DNA of 64,000 nt from Heterostelium album PN500 (taxonomy: Eukaryota; Evosea; Eumycetozoa; Acytosteliales; Acytosteliaceae): the NCBI RefSeq assembly GCF_000004825.1, contig NW_008805076.1, positions 310,001 through 374,000 on the forward strand, given 5' to 3'. The position numbers and the translations under genes were made by a program. Below are positions 35,257 to 45,934 of the stretch, piece by piece (the stretch's first letter is position 1; each line of letters opens with the position of its first letter). The notes beneath the pieces were generated by a model. That model saw nothing but the letters and a program-made list of their open reading frames with translations. It searched no databases and had not been told where the DNA came from.

Positions 35257-37334
35257 TCAACCAAAATGAGCTTCCAAATATTTGAAAAATGGCATTATTG
35301 ATTTTGTTTCTTTCAGTAACTTGTAGTATTGCCAGAGTGATGTGTAGATTCCACCGACGGTTGTGTTGCTTTTAACTAGGATTTCAATCATTGCTGTCAA
35401 CTCGTTGGCAAACAACTCATCGCCATACGAAAAGTAGTGTACCATTCTGCCGGCGTGTGATGCACTCATTAATTGAATGATACTCTTGAGGTACTTGTCA
35501 CCACCGAATACACCGCAACCCCAGTTACCGGTGGCAATCGGAATGGGAACGGTCATCGAGTAGCGATCAAAGTAACCGGTGTAACTCTTGACCAACTCAC
35601 GATCAAAGTTGTTCGGTGAGTACTGATTGAAAGGATCACCGTACAACTTGATTGCATCGATAGCGACAATCGATGTCATTCTTCTGCCCTTATTGTCAAA
35701 GCCGGTCGTATCGACATGATCACCCGCCCAAGTAAAAGTATCACCATATCCAGTGTAATTCGAGAATCTCTCTGCACCAGTAATAATAACAGCTTCATTA
35801 TCTTGCAATTGTGCTGTAAACAATCTCGACACAATCAACTCTGGATTTATCATGAATCTAACTTCTTCTTGTACACATCCCTAAAAGAAATATAAAAATA
35901 AAAAAAAGTTTAGTTCTAACTAATTATAACAATAACATAACATAACATAATAATAATATTATTATTAACATACATGTCCTAATACACCACCACCAATCAA
36001 TTTGTTTGCAAAATCAACTTGTAAATAACCAACACCATTATCTTCAATGGTTCCATCTTTGTACACCAAAAAATCTTGTAGTTGTGCTTCACTCTTTTCC
36101 CAGTCTGGACTTTCCTTCTCAGAGGTAACCTGTCTATGGAATGAAATGACTCCATCCAATTCTAAAAAACATTAAATTAGTTTGTTAATATTAATTTGTT
36201 GTTGTTATTGTTGTTGTTGCTAATAATATGTTTGTTAACTTTCATCAACTTACTCATATTTGCTATTCTTTTAAAATAATTTATAATACACTTTAGCTTG
36301 GAGGCACGCGAGGGTGTGCACGGCGCAGAGTAGAGTGAGTGGAAGTTGAACGTTGGGTATTTGGTACCGGTTCCACCTTGTCTTGGCATGGTGCAGAGGA
36401 ATGCGTTGGCCAGCAACGACGAGACCTGGAGCTGTGAGAGGCATATCTCCTTGTCGACCGAGCGCTCCAACAGCGGGATGGGACGCGGACACAGGTATGG
36501 TAGCTGCTGCGCGCGATGCTTGATGAATGGCAGTGTCTTTGTGAAGAACTCCTGTACTTCCGACTCAGAGTATTCGCTCTCAAAGAAGTCGTGCAGTCCT
36601 TGGAAGTCCCAGGCACATCGCGGATTGTACTTCTTGATGGCCTCTTCGAGTTCATCGCAATTCTTGATGTGTTTCTCAAAGACCGAGGTGATAATGTACC
36701 ACTTACTGGTGCGTTTCTGCTCCAGGAATATGGTGTTTGCCATTGCACAAGGCATCTTTACATACTCTGAGTTCCAGACTTCCTTGTACTTCTCGGATGA
36801 TCCACTCTCTGGTATCAGATTGATCGATGACTGTTGTGATTTTATCGATAACTCTACTTCACTCATATCATAGGGTTGTGTTGGTGATAAGAATAGATCT
36901 ATATCATCAAACAATCCACCACTACTTCCATTACTATTATTATTATTATTATTATTACTATCTTTATCTTGATTGTTATTATTATTATTATTATTATTTA
37001 CTTTATAATTTTTATTTGATTTATACACTGAACCACCATTACCACTGTTACCACTATCTTTTTCGAGATCAGATTTCATTTTCTTTAAAGTTTGAAATGA
37101 TTCATCTACTGAATTACTTGAATTACTTGTATTATTATTATTATTATTATTTCCATTCTTATTATCTAGTGATGATCCATTTCTTTTATTATTATTTGTG
37201 GTTGTTGTTGTGGTTGTTGTTGTTGTCGAAGTTAAAGATGAAGTTGATGATGAATTTGAAGTTGAAGACGAAGTTACACTAGATGCAGATTTTACAAAAT
37301 AATTTGTTATTGTGTTGTTATTATTATTACTCAT
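35257..37334 (-). CDS. parg: Poly(ADP-ribose) glycohydrolase (PARG)
   Basis: Seen: three exons, 36254-37334, 35974-36161 and 35257-35880, give 630 residues. The N-terminal 160 residues are Asn-, Thr- and Ser-rich and probably disordered. A PARG accessory helical region follows, then the macrodomain-like catalytic core: LQVDFANKLIGGGVLGHGC, catalytic VQEEV (Glu428/Glu429, directly after intron 2), MINPELIVSRLF, ITGAERFSNYTGYGDTF, ATGNWGCGVFGG. Known: PARG hydrolyses the ribose-ribose bonds of poly(ADP-ribose), reversing PARP signalling in the nucleus and cytoplasm; dictyostelids have many PARPs. All hallmark residues are present, so it is probably active. The C terminus is full length compared with animal PARG catalytic fragments. 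Confidence 0.95.
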
Positions 37335-37574
37335 TATAAATAATAATATATTTGATTTATATAAATATTAATAAACCAAAGTAATAGATAGAAGATAGAT
37401 ATAATTAATTAAAAAAAACATTAACCGCTAAAAATTTTGATTTTTAAAAAAGAAAAAACAATAAAAAATTAATTATTGGAAAAATTTTTGGTTGTGTAAA
37501 GATCTTTTCATTTTTTTAATTAAAATTTGATTGTTGTAAAAGAAATTTTGATACTCATAACATAAAAGGAAATC

Positions 37575-38804
37575 ATGGTTAAAAATGATAATTATCAATA
37601 TTTAAAAATTATATTAAATTCAGTTATTTTGCGAAATGAATTGTTTAGTCGTGTAAAGTTGGTCAATGGTATTGTTGGATTTAGGAGATCCACTATTGAT
37701 TCATTGTTATTCAGTAGTTTGCAATTCGATGTCACCAGGTTCAGCTGGTCGGGGCTATTGGAGAGACCCGATCAATTGATACACTATGGCTATGATGATA
37801 TATTTTTAAGAGAGTTTGATTTTCACATGTCGTCGACCACTACTACTACGGTTGTTGAGAGTGAAGACGATCCAGATAGATTCCATGTGCCACACATCGT
37901 GAGGAAGTATGTAGATTCCATTACGGATGCGATCATCAAAGGTAACCTACCAATAGTGAAAACAATCATACTTTGTCGAAACGCCTGGCAAATAATGAGT
38001 GCGATGAATCATAATAGCCTTTATTTCACCGCTGCCAAACACTGCCGATTCGAAATCATCAGGTATTTCGATGGTCTGCCGAGTCACCTGGCAATACCTT
38101 GTGACCAATCGGTGGTGGATGTCGCCTGTAAATACGGACATTTAGAAATAGTACGGTATTTTCTAGAGGAGAAGCCGCAGCAAGAGTCGTCAATTGGCAT
38201 CTGCTCAACGAGTGCACTATCAGCTGCCGCAAGTAATGGTCATTTGCAAGTGGTAAAGTATCTCTTTGAAAGTGTTAAATTGCAATGGGATTTCGATATC
38301 TATTCGTTGGTCACAATTTTTGAAAAAGGATATTTACAAGTGATAGAGTATTTATGTTCAAACTTTGGAAATGATAAATTGGAATTGAGAGTGGAATACT
38401 TTGACGCCGCTGCTAGCAATGGACATTTGCAATTAGTGCAATGGATTCATGCCAATAGATCGGAAGGTTTTACAAGAGAGGCGATAAATCGCGCAAGTGA
38501 ACACGGACACTTAAGTTTGGTACAGTTTCTTCATGAGAATCGCAGTGAAGGATGTACTAAGGACGCTCTTCATATGGCCGCATGTAATGGTCATTTAGAA
38601 GTCGTTCAATTTCTATGGGAGAATCGAACCGAAGGATTCTACTCAGGACAAACATTAAATATGGTAGCAGCAAGACAACACCTCCATATTCTTGAATACT
38701 TTTATAATAATACAAAAGAGAGGTGTGACGATAGTATTTCTCTAATTGGTTTAGTTGATGATAAAATATTAGAATTTCTAAAAGAAAGAAAAGGTAAATA
38801 TTAA
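37575..38804 (+). CDS. Ankyrin-repeat protein, member 2
   Basis: Seen: one intronless frame of 409 residues from the ATG at 37575. The N-terminal module has the same layout as member 1: LNSVILRNELFSRVKLV, then FSWSGLLERPDQLIHYGYDD. A Thr run (TTTTT) precedes a VPHIVRKYVDSI stretch. About seven ankyrin units follow, several degenerate, the clearest being NGHLQLVQWIHANRSEGFT and NGHLEVVQFLWENRTEGF. No signal peptide or membrane segment is seen. Member 3 follows 328 bp downstream in the same orientation, so these two are probably tandem duplicates. Function unknown; protein binding is expected from the fold. Confidence 0.9.
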   Translation: MVKNDNYQYLKIILNSVILRNELFSRVKLVNGIVGFRRSTIDSLLFSSLQFDVTRFSWSGLLERPDQLIHYGYDDIFLREFDFHMSSTTTTTVVESEDDPDRFHVPHIVRKYVDSITDAIIKGNLPIVKTIILCRNAWQIMSAMNHNSLYFTAAKHCRFEIIRYFDGLPSHLAIPCDQSVVDVACKYGHLEIVRYFLEEKPQQESSIGICSTSALSAAASNGHLQVVKYLFESVKLQWDFDIYSLVTIFEKGYLQVIEYLCSNFGNDKLELRVEYFDAAASNGHLQLVQWIHANRSEGFTREAINRASEHGHLSLVQFLHENRSEGCTKDALHMAACNGHLEVVQFLWENRTEGFYSGQTLNMVAARQHLHILEYFYNNTKERCDDSISLIGLVDDKILEFLKERKGKY

Positions 38805-39132
38805 ATTCAATCATAACTATGCACAACCAAAGAGTTTCAAATAAAATAAAAATACAACATTACAATAACAAAAAAAAAAGAAATCATAGTATTGTCATGT
38901 GATTGTTTTTTTTGCTACTTTTTTTAATTAATGGGCGATTACTTTGTACAAAGTAAAGTAAAAGATGTGATTTTAATTTAATTAATTTTATTTTTTTTAA
39001 AATCCGGCTATTTTAATTGATTAAACAAAATAAATTAAAACAAAACAATGTAGATTTCTTAAACTTTACGGATATTATTTATTATTTAACAAAGATTTAT
39101 CTTTTGTTTTTTTATTTATTTATTTGTTAGAT
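38805..39132. other. Spacer between ankyrin genes 2 and 3, no gene seen
   Basis: AT-rich, carrying the 3' flank of member 2 and the promoter of member 3. No repeat noted. Confidence 0.5.
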
Positions 39133-40356
39133 ATGGAAATAAATCTTTTTAGAATATTATTTAATCATTTACCATTGAGAAAATTAGTATTTTCAATGGT
39201 AAGAGAAATACATTTATATCTTTCTAGTTGGTACGATCCATTGTTGTTGAGATTCAATTGGGAGCAACTCAAGAAATTCCCAGACCAATTGATAAAGTAT
39301 CGCTATATAGAGAGGTACTATGAAGAGTTGAACATTCTAGAGAAAAAACACTCGAATCGCGCTGGTAAAATAAAGATACCACCATCCGATGAATTCACAC
39401 GATACCTACTCTCTGTGTATATATCGATACGACTGGGTGAATTCGATGTAGTCAAGTATCTAATGAAACGATATCCAAGATATATGCCCAAGTCACTCAA
39501 GGTAAGGGCATATCAAGTTGCTGCAGGGCGAGGACATCTGGAAATCATAAAATATTTCGATCGCAAACATTATGGCTCTAAAGGTTTGAAGTTTACTTGT
39601 GGTGTGGAAGTTGTCGAAGCCGCTTGCTCCAATGGATATTTGGAGATGGTTCAGTATTTGGTTGAAACAAAGAAACCAGTTACCAAAAAGGCATTCTCTG
39701 ACGCAGCAAGATATGGTCATCTCCCAATCGTTGTTTATCTTCATGAAAAAGTATTTCTAACGACTCGTCTCGACACTAGAGCAATGAATCGCGCTGCTGA
39801 ATATGGTTTTCTCAACGTTGTAAAGTGGATCCATGAAAATAGATTAGAAGGTTGCACTACTGAAGCGATGGACTACTCAGCGGTAAACGGTCATATACAA
39901 ATCGTTAGATGGTTGAATGAAAATAGGAGTGAAGGATGCACCAAGATGGCATTAAACGAAAGTGCAAAAAATGGAAATTTAGAAATTGTACGATACCTTC
40001 ATTACAATCGAACGGAAGGTTGTGATGACTTTGCTCTTCACTACGCTGCAACCGGTGGACATCTGGAAGTGGTGCGATTCCTAACTGAGAATCGAACGGA
40101 AGGCTGTAGAAATCATAACTCTAATAATCCCAATGGTCCTTTGTTCAACAATACTATCAACACTGTTGCCAGTACTGGTAATACAGAGATGCTACGGTAT
40201 TTTTATAAGAATAGAACAGAACGATGTACGTTTCAAGGTTACTTTTCAGCTAGAATACGAAATCACATGGAAACTATTGATTTCCTCAACGAAAAAGATC
40301 CAACCTTTTCCATTCAATATGAAGATTATTTTAGAAATAAAATTAAAAACAAATAG
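39133..40356 (+). CDS. Ankyrin-repeat protein, member 3
   Basis: Seen: one intronless frame. The first ATG in it is at 39133, which gives 407 residues; upstream in-frame codons have no ATG. The N-terminal module reads LFNHLPLRKLVFSMV then FNWEQLKKFPDQLIKYRYIE. About seven ankyrin units follow, such as NGHIQIVRWLNENRSEGCT and GGHLEVVRFLTENRTEGC. No signal peptide is seen. It is in tandem with member 2. Its 3' end is repeated in broken form just downstream (40374-40560), evidence of local unequal exchange. Role unknown. Confidence 0.9.
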   Translation: MEINLFRILFNHLPLRKLVFSMVREIHLYLSSWYDPLLLRFNWEQLKKFPDQLIKYRYIERYYEELNILEKKHSNRAGKIKIPPSDEFTRYLLSVYISIRLGEFDVVKYLMKRYPRYMPKSLKVRAYQVAAGRGHLEIIKYFDRKHYGSKGLKFTCGVEVVEAACSNGYLEMVQYLVETKKPVTKKAFSDAARYGHLPIVVYLHEKVFLTTRLDTRAMNRAAEYGFLNVVKWIHENRLEGCTTEAMDYSAVNGHIQIVRWLNENRSEGCTKMALNESAKNGNLEIVRYLHYNRTEGCDDFALHYAATGGHLEVVRFLTENRTEGCRNHNSNNPNGPLFNNTINTVASTGNTEMLRYFYKNRTERCTFQGYFSARIRNHMETIDFLNEKDPTFSIQYEDYFRNKIKNK

Positions 40357-40373
40357 TTAGTAACTATTAGAAT

Positions 40374-40560
40374 TCCAAAAAGAAAAAGATCCAACTTTTT
40401 CCTTTTCCATTCCAATATTAAGACTATACCGATATGCTAAGATATTTTTATGAGAGTCGAACAAAATGATGTAAGGTTAATTCAAGGTTACTTTTCAGCA
40501 AGAGTGCACGAAAACAACCTCTTCCATTTAAAAAATAATATGAAGATTATTTTAAATTAA
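40374..40560 (+). pseudogene. Broken repeats of the 3' end of ankyrin gene 3
   Basis: Bases about 40374-40425 resemble 40284-40330 (the GAAAAAGATCCAAC segment). Bases about 40434-40560 resemble 40188-40345 (ATGCTA.G.TATTTTTAT, CAAGGTTACTTTTCAGC, ATATGAAGATTATTTTA). Together they are at least two partial copies of the last 170 bases of the gene, with stops and frame changes (for example AAATGATG where the gene has GAACGATG). Not translated as a unit. Confidence 0.85.
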
Positions 40561-41209
40561 ATTAAAATTTCGTCAAATTTTAATCAAAGATCTGAAATCA
40601 ATAAAAAAAAAATGAAATTTCTTTTTTCTTTTCTGTTTTTGATATCAACCACAAAACAAAAAAAAATCAATTGCAATTTTTACAGACCTGGTGGTATCGA
40701 CAGTTTTTGTTAAATTTGATGACACATGAAAAAAAAAAATGGCATAAAATTTTGGTGTTGATCAATTTTTTTTTGTTTTTTTTTTTTCAATTATTGCACC
40801 TTTATTTTATACATAAGTATTGAAAAACTCGGAGTTTAAAATTGGGCTGACGGACATCACCACAGGTGTCGAACAATCACAATCATGATTGATGTTGTTT
40901 TATCCAATGAATGACGATGTCAAAACATCATCTCTATTTGGTTTTCTAAAAGTCAAGCAATTGTTTAAAATACAATTCATTGTTTATTATTCTTTCACTT
41001 CAAGTTTATTTATACTATATTAATTAATTTTGTGCTAATTTTAAACCTTTTTAAAAATATTAAAAAAAAACAATAGTAAATATAAATGTTTAACTAAATA
41101 AAAGATTTAAAAGTTATTTATTTAAAAAAGTGTAATAGTAATAGTGTTCAATAAGAACACACAAATTGATTTCCTAAAGTAGGAAACAAAATCATAACAA
41201 AATAAAATA
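40561..41209. other. Intergenic spacer, no gene seen
   Basis: AT-rich with long T and A runs. A mixed-composition patch lies at about 40825-40930, including a short AATCATGATT palindrome. No RNA gene or repeat family recognised. Confidence 0.45.
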
Positions 41210-43035
41210 ATGTATAATAATAGTAATAGAAATTATAATGAAAATTTAATTTCACCAGATCAATCAAATATTTATAACAACAATAGCGATGATCACCAAA
41301 ATAATGTAATTTTACCATCAGTTGCATCTGGTTTCAATGACGATGAAGCATCACCCATTATGATCAAATCGTTCGAACCACCTGCAAATAACGATGTGGA
41401 ATCCAATCAGAGTTCTGCGAGTGTGGGCGAAAAACTGAAATTTTGGAAACAACCGTTTTTCAAAGACAAAATGGGTATTATCATCTTCGTTGCCATCGGT
41501 CTCATCAATGTAATTTCCACCGGTATACTTTTGCCAATTCTATTCACCTCGTATGTCTCCTACAAGAATCCACATTACACTCCCTCCCAGATAGAATCAG
41601 AGGCATCCCGTTTGAAATCGATTTCCGATTCGATGCCGTATCTCGCCAACTTTATCTTTTCGCCACTCCTCGGAAGTATATCTGATCGATACGGCCGAAA
41701 GATTGTCCTATTCATCATCCAACTCCTCCAGCTTATCGATGTCACCATGATAGGTCTGGGCTACTGGAAGAAATTCATCATTCCAATCTATATTTCCCAT
41801 ACGCTTTCGGGTGTCTCCAATGGTATGCTATCGGTGGCATTCTCATATTTGGCCGATATCACTTCGAAAGAGGATCGTGCACCTTGGTTCATGGCAGTGG
41901 GTGTTGGACTTGGTTTCTCACTGATTGTTGGACCACTCATCTTGATGGCACTCATCAAGCACTCCTATGAATTCGCTGTCTATGGAAGTGGTGCATTCCT
42001 GGTGATCTCAATCCTCGCATTGCTACCACTGACCAACTCGATTCGCTATGCCGACGGAAAGCCAAAGTCACCGGAGCAACTAGCATCGAAATCATCGGCT
42101 TCACTCAACCCGTTCAAATCGATCTACGGTCTATTCAAGTCATCGAAATACACAGTCTGCTATGCAATTCTATTCATTTCATTTTCATTCACCCTTCAAG
42201 ATACAGTAACCACATCATACTATTACACCGAACTCAAATTTGGTTGGGGAGCATCACAAAACTCGATCGTTACCTGTTTAACAGGTGTATTTATTGTATT
42301 ATATAGTGGTTTCATCATTCCATTGGTTCTTAAATTCATCTGTAAGTTATTATTACAATTTCATGTTGTGAAAACTATTTCCATCAAACAATTACTAAAA
42401 CTTTTAATTGTTTATTTGTTTGAAAAACAAACTATCTTCTTTTAAATACCACATGCCAAATGATAATCTTTTCATTTGAATGAAAACTAACAACAATAAT
42501 AATAATAATAATAATAATAGCCGATAGAAAACTTGTTGCTGTATGTTTCTTTACCAGTTTTGCATTCCACTTTTTCTATGCTTTTGCTATAAATCAATAT
42601 ATGTGGGCTGTTCCTGTTGTAGTTGGAGCATTCTCGTTGATTGTAATCAATCTGATTCAATCTATCATTTCCAAAGCTACACCATCCAATATTCAGGGTG
42701 TTGTACTTTCAGGTGTCTCATCAATCACATCACTCACATCGGCAGCTGGTGCATTTGCCTCACAGAATTTATTCTCATACTTTATCAGTAGTAAATCACC
42801 TATTTACTTCCCTGGAATGCACTTCTTGATTAATGCAGGTATCATTTTTATAACATTCATATTCTCTGTCGTCATCATCAAGATATTCCCTAATCCAGAT
42901 AAAGTTGCCAAGCTAATTGTCGTCGACGATGAAGAAGCAGAAATTAAGAAACCAATTTTAGATGGTTATGGAATTGATAACACTGATGATGACGATGACA
43001 ATGATATTAATTATAAAGTTGGTGGTATAAACTAA
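41210..43035 (+). CDS. Major facilitator superfamily transporter (TetA/MFSD14-like)
   Basis: Seen: exon 1 41210-42341 and exon 2 42521-43035 give 548 residues. An Asn-rich cytosolic N terminus of about 80 residues is followed by around 12 hydrophobic segments. The MFS motif A, GSISDRYGRK, lies after TM2, and SHTLSGVSNGMLSVAFSYLAD follows. A charged central loop precedes the second half, and the C-terminal tail is acidic (DDDDDND). Known: this layout matches tetracycline-efflux-like carriers and the eukaryotic MFSD14/HIAT1 group. Inferred: a proton-coupled carrier of a small organic solute in the plasma or endosomal membrane; the substrate cannot be told. The (AAT)n run just before exon 2 (about 42493-42520) is intronic. 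Confidence 0.9.
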
Positions 43036-43641
43036 AACTAAATTAAACCAAATTAAACTTATTTATTTATTTAATTTTCAAAAAAAAAATTATTATTTTA
43101 TTTATTTAATATTTTCTTTAAATTAATTATATTTAAAACTTAAACTTTAAAGTTCATTCTTTTTCTTTTTTTAACCACTACTATTATTATTTTTGTGCAA
43201 TCTTATAAGGGTAGAACCGTCCAGATGACACAAATATGGTTTACAAAAATAAATAGAATCGACTCGTAAAGAAATCGTGATGATGAAAATTAAGGGTTAT
43301 AGACTTAAAAATTCCATGAATGAAAAATGAATGTTACCCTTTTAAAAAAAATAAACACCCACATTTTTCAACTTATATTTTTTTTTTATATGATCATATA
43401 ACCTGTTTTATTCTGTTGGTTACAAAAATAGTGAAATCGTCTGTTCTTGAGAAACTAAAACTAAAACAAAAATAAATTTAAATATTAATATAACAAAAAA
43501 TTAATAATAATAATATGAATATAATGAATTCAATTAAATATAAATATACACATCATCATCATTGTTTATTATTACAATTCAACAAGAAAAACAAGAAATT
43601 ACAATTATTACAACATATATAATATAGAAAAAACAAACAAA
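43036..43641. other. Intergenic spacer, no gene seen
   Basis: AT-rich with a mixed-composition patch at about 43195-43300. No open frame, RNA gene or repeat that I can support. Confidence 0.45.
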
Positions 43642-44034
43642 ATGAATATCATATATAAAATTACAATTTGTTTAATATTAATACAATTATTATTTATATC
43701 GAATGCAAGAGCCGATGATGACGAGTATGACGAATGTTGTATCGGACAAATGGTCAATGGTGTTCCATCGTGCTCTGGAAAAATCAAGGATGCCAATAAA
43801 TGGTATAAATTCGTTTGCGATGACAAAGAAATAGGTGTTATCAATAACAATAGTACTCTGGTCTGTGATGAGTGTTCTCTCAAAGCCACTAAAAGATTGG
43901 TCATTCTCCTGGCAGTTCTCATTCCGATTCTGGGTCTCAGTGTCTGTGCATGCATTGGTGGTGGTATCTACTGTTGCTGCAAACACAGAAAAGAAAAGAA
44001 ATCTCATCACAATAAATTATTAAATAGATATTAA
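43642..44034 (+). CDS. Small cysteine-rich type I membrane protein
   Basis: Seen: one frame of 130 residues. Residues 1 to about 24 form a signal peptide ending near SNARA. An extracytoplasmic part of about 60 residues has six Cys (for example YDECCIGQMV, VPSCSGK, VCDDK, LVCDECS) and one NNST glycosylation site. One membrane helix lies at about 83-107 (LVILLAVLIPILGLSVCACIGGG). A short basic tail, CCCKHRKEKKSHH, has a Cys cluster suited to palmitoylation. I do not recognise the family. The charge pattern predicts N-terminus out. Possibly a small surface or endolysosomal protein; function unknown. Confidence 0.8.
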   Translation: MNIIYKITICLILIQLLFISNARADDDEYDECCIGQMVNGVPSCSGKIKDANKWYKFVCDDKEIGVINNNSTLVCDECSLKATKRLVILLAVLIPILGLSVCACIGGGIYCCCKHRKEKKSHHNKLLNRY

Positions 44035-44293
44035 ACTACCATATATATATACAAATCAACAATATAAAATAACAAACTTTTTCCAACCAAACCAACCAAA
44101 CCAACCAATCCAAATGTATTTACCTTACACACATATATATAAATATTCCAACATGTTGTTTTTTAAAACATTTTTGTAATAAATAAATTATTAATTATTT
44201 TCTAATTAATTCACATTAAACGTTCTATTTTTCATACAAACTTATTACTTATTGCCTCTTATATTATATTATATTGTTAAAAAGTATAAGTAT

Positions 44294-44797
44294 TTATTTA
44301 CTGAGATAGTTAGCAGCACCAACGAATACACAAGCTAGAACTGTTGTAAGACCACCCCAAATAAGATAAGATTGAATTTGATTTGCTTCTTTTTCTTTAA
44401 TTTTACGGAGAGTATTATGTGTACCATCTAATGTGTATATTTATGTTTATGTATGTTTTAATTAAATTGAATAAGTATTATTATTATTATTATTGTTGTT
44501 GATGATCAAATGCTAAATAACAAACTTACCGCAGAATGGAGCATCTTTAGAGTGTCCACAACGACAGACCCAAACAACTTTGTCTTGCTCTTGAGCGACT
44601 TTCAATGGACTGAACGAAGTGAAGTGTTGTTGATTGTACTCCTTGTGAGAGCTGTCGCAGTATGGGTAGTTCTTTGAGTGACCGCAACGGCAGATCCACT
44701 TGTCACCCTCGGAGACATCGACCTTGATTGGTCCTTGTAGTGAGAAGTTCTCTGGTGCAATATCCCATTGCTTTGCTGGTACTTGTGATTCAGACAT
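44294..44797 (-). CDS. Double CDGSH iron-sulfur protein with C-terminal membrane helix
   Basis: Seen: exon 1 44530-44797 and exon 2 44294-44427 give 133 residues. Two CDGSH-type 2Fe-2S sites are present: CRCGHSKNYPYCDSSH and CRCGHSKDAPFCDGTH. Each has the C-x-C...C...H ligand set, and the second is split by the intron inside its Cys-Asp-Gly part. A helix near the C terminus (IWGGLTTVLACVFVGAANYL) looks like a tail anchor. Known: two-site CDGSH proteins such as CISD3 are mitochondrial matrix proteins without an anchor, while CISD1/2 have one site and an N-terminal anchor. Two sites plus a C-terminal anchor is therefore an unusual build. Inferred: bound to the outer mitochondrial or ER membrane with a redox or Fe-S role. 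The ATG at 44797 is chosen over an upstream Lys-rich extension that has no ATG. Confidence 0.9.
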
Positions 44798-45934
44798 TTT
44801 CTTTCTTTCTTTCTTCTTTTCTTTATAATAAATACAATACAATCAAATTTTTAATTAAAAAAATTAAATGATCTGAACTTGATGGTTTGTTAAAAAAAAT
44901 TAAGAAAAATAAAAAAAGTATTTTAAAAATTAAAAAAAAAAACTTTGAGGTCCAACACAATCAAAAAATCACAATTTAAATAATTCTTTCATATTTTATG
45001 ATTGTCGAATAAAATCTTAACTGATCTAGATATAAATATTTAAAACAAAATTTAATTTTTTCCAACAACAAAGTTTATATTTATTGTGAACTTGGTCATA
45101 ATAATAAACAGACTACCATTTTTGTACTCATTGAATTTTTATCATATAATTAAGAATCAAATCTCTGGACACCAGTAGTGTCACTTTTTATAATAATAAT
45201 AAAATAAATTATAAATAAATAAAATTTTATTTTTCAAAAAAAAAAAAAAGTACAAGTGGAAGAAAAGTTAGTTTTTCAAACGTGGTTTTTTTTTGCGCAG
45301 CAAAAATAAAAAAAATAAAAAATAAAAATAATTAATTACCCAAAACTCTTCACACGACAGTTCTTCTTCTTTTAATTATATATTTAGTTAGTTGTAATTG
45401 TAAGTATCATCTTAAACAACAACCATTTATAATATCTTTAGAATAATAAAAAAACATAGATAACAAAGATCTAAATCAATCATATTTCAATTTCAATTTC
45501 AATTTCAATCTCAATTTCAGTTTCTAATCTTATATAATATAAGATTAGATTATAAAAATATAGTATTATATAACTTTATCAATATAATATAAGCTTAACA
45601 TATCAAAGTTCACAGTTAGTTTACCAATTTTGACTTTTTTATTTATTTATGTTTTTGTTTGTGTAAACCCCAACACCCCAACAAACAACCAATCATAAAA
45701 ACTTAAATATTTATATTGTCAACAATTGTCTATTGTTTATTGTTCTCTATATTATTTATTTATTTATAGTTTAGGTTTTTAGGTTTTTTTTTTTTTTTGT
45801 TATCTAGATAATCAAATAAAAATCAAAATTTTTTTAAGATAATAACAAAAATTTTAAGATAATAAACAAAATATTTATATTCTTTTTCTTTTTTATAAAA
45901 TAAATAGTAAAAAAAAATAGAAGTACAAACAGAT
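44798..45934. other. Intergenic spacer with TTTCAA repeat and AT palindrome
   Basis: A (TTTCAA)n run lies at about 45484-45513. A 21-base palindrome, AATCTTATAT-A-ATATAAGATT, follows at 45526-45546. Both lie some 400 bp upstream of the TM9 gene. Otherwise AT-rich, no gene seen. Confidence 0.6.

Noticed and set aside
36271-36873. Long overlapping frames on both strands inside PARG
   Set aside because: The PARG exon there is less AT-rich, so stops are rare in other frames; only the PARG frame shows family motifs and correct splicing phase.
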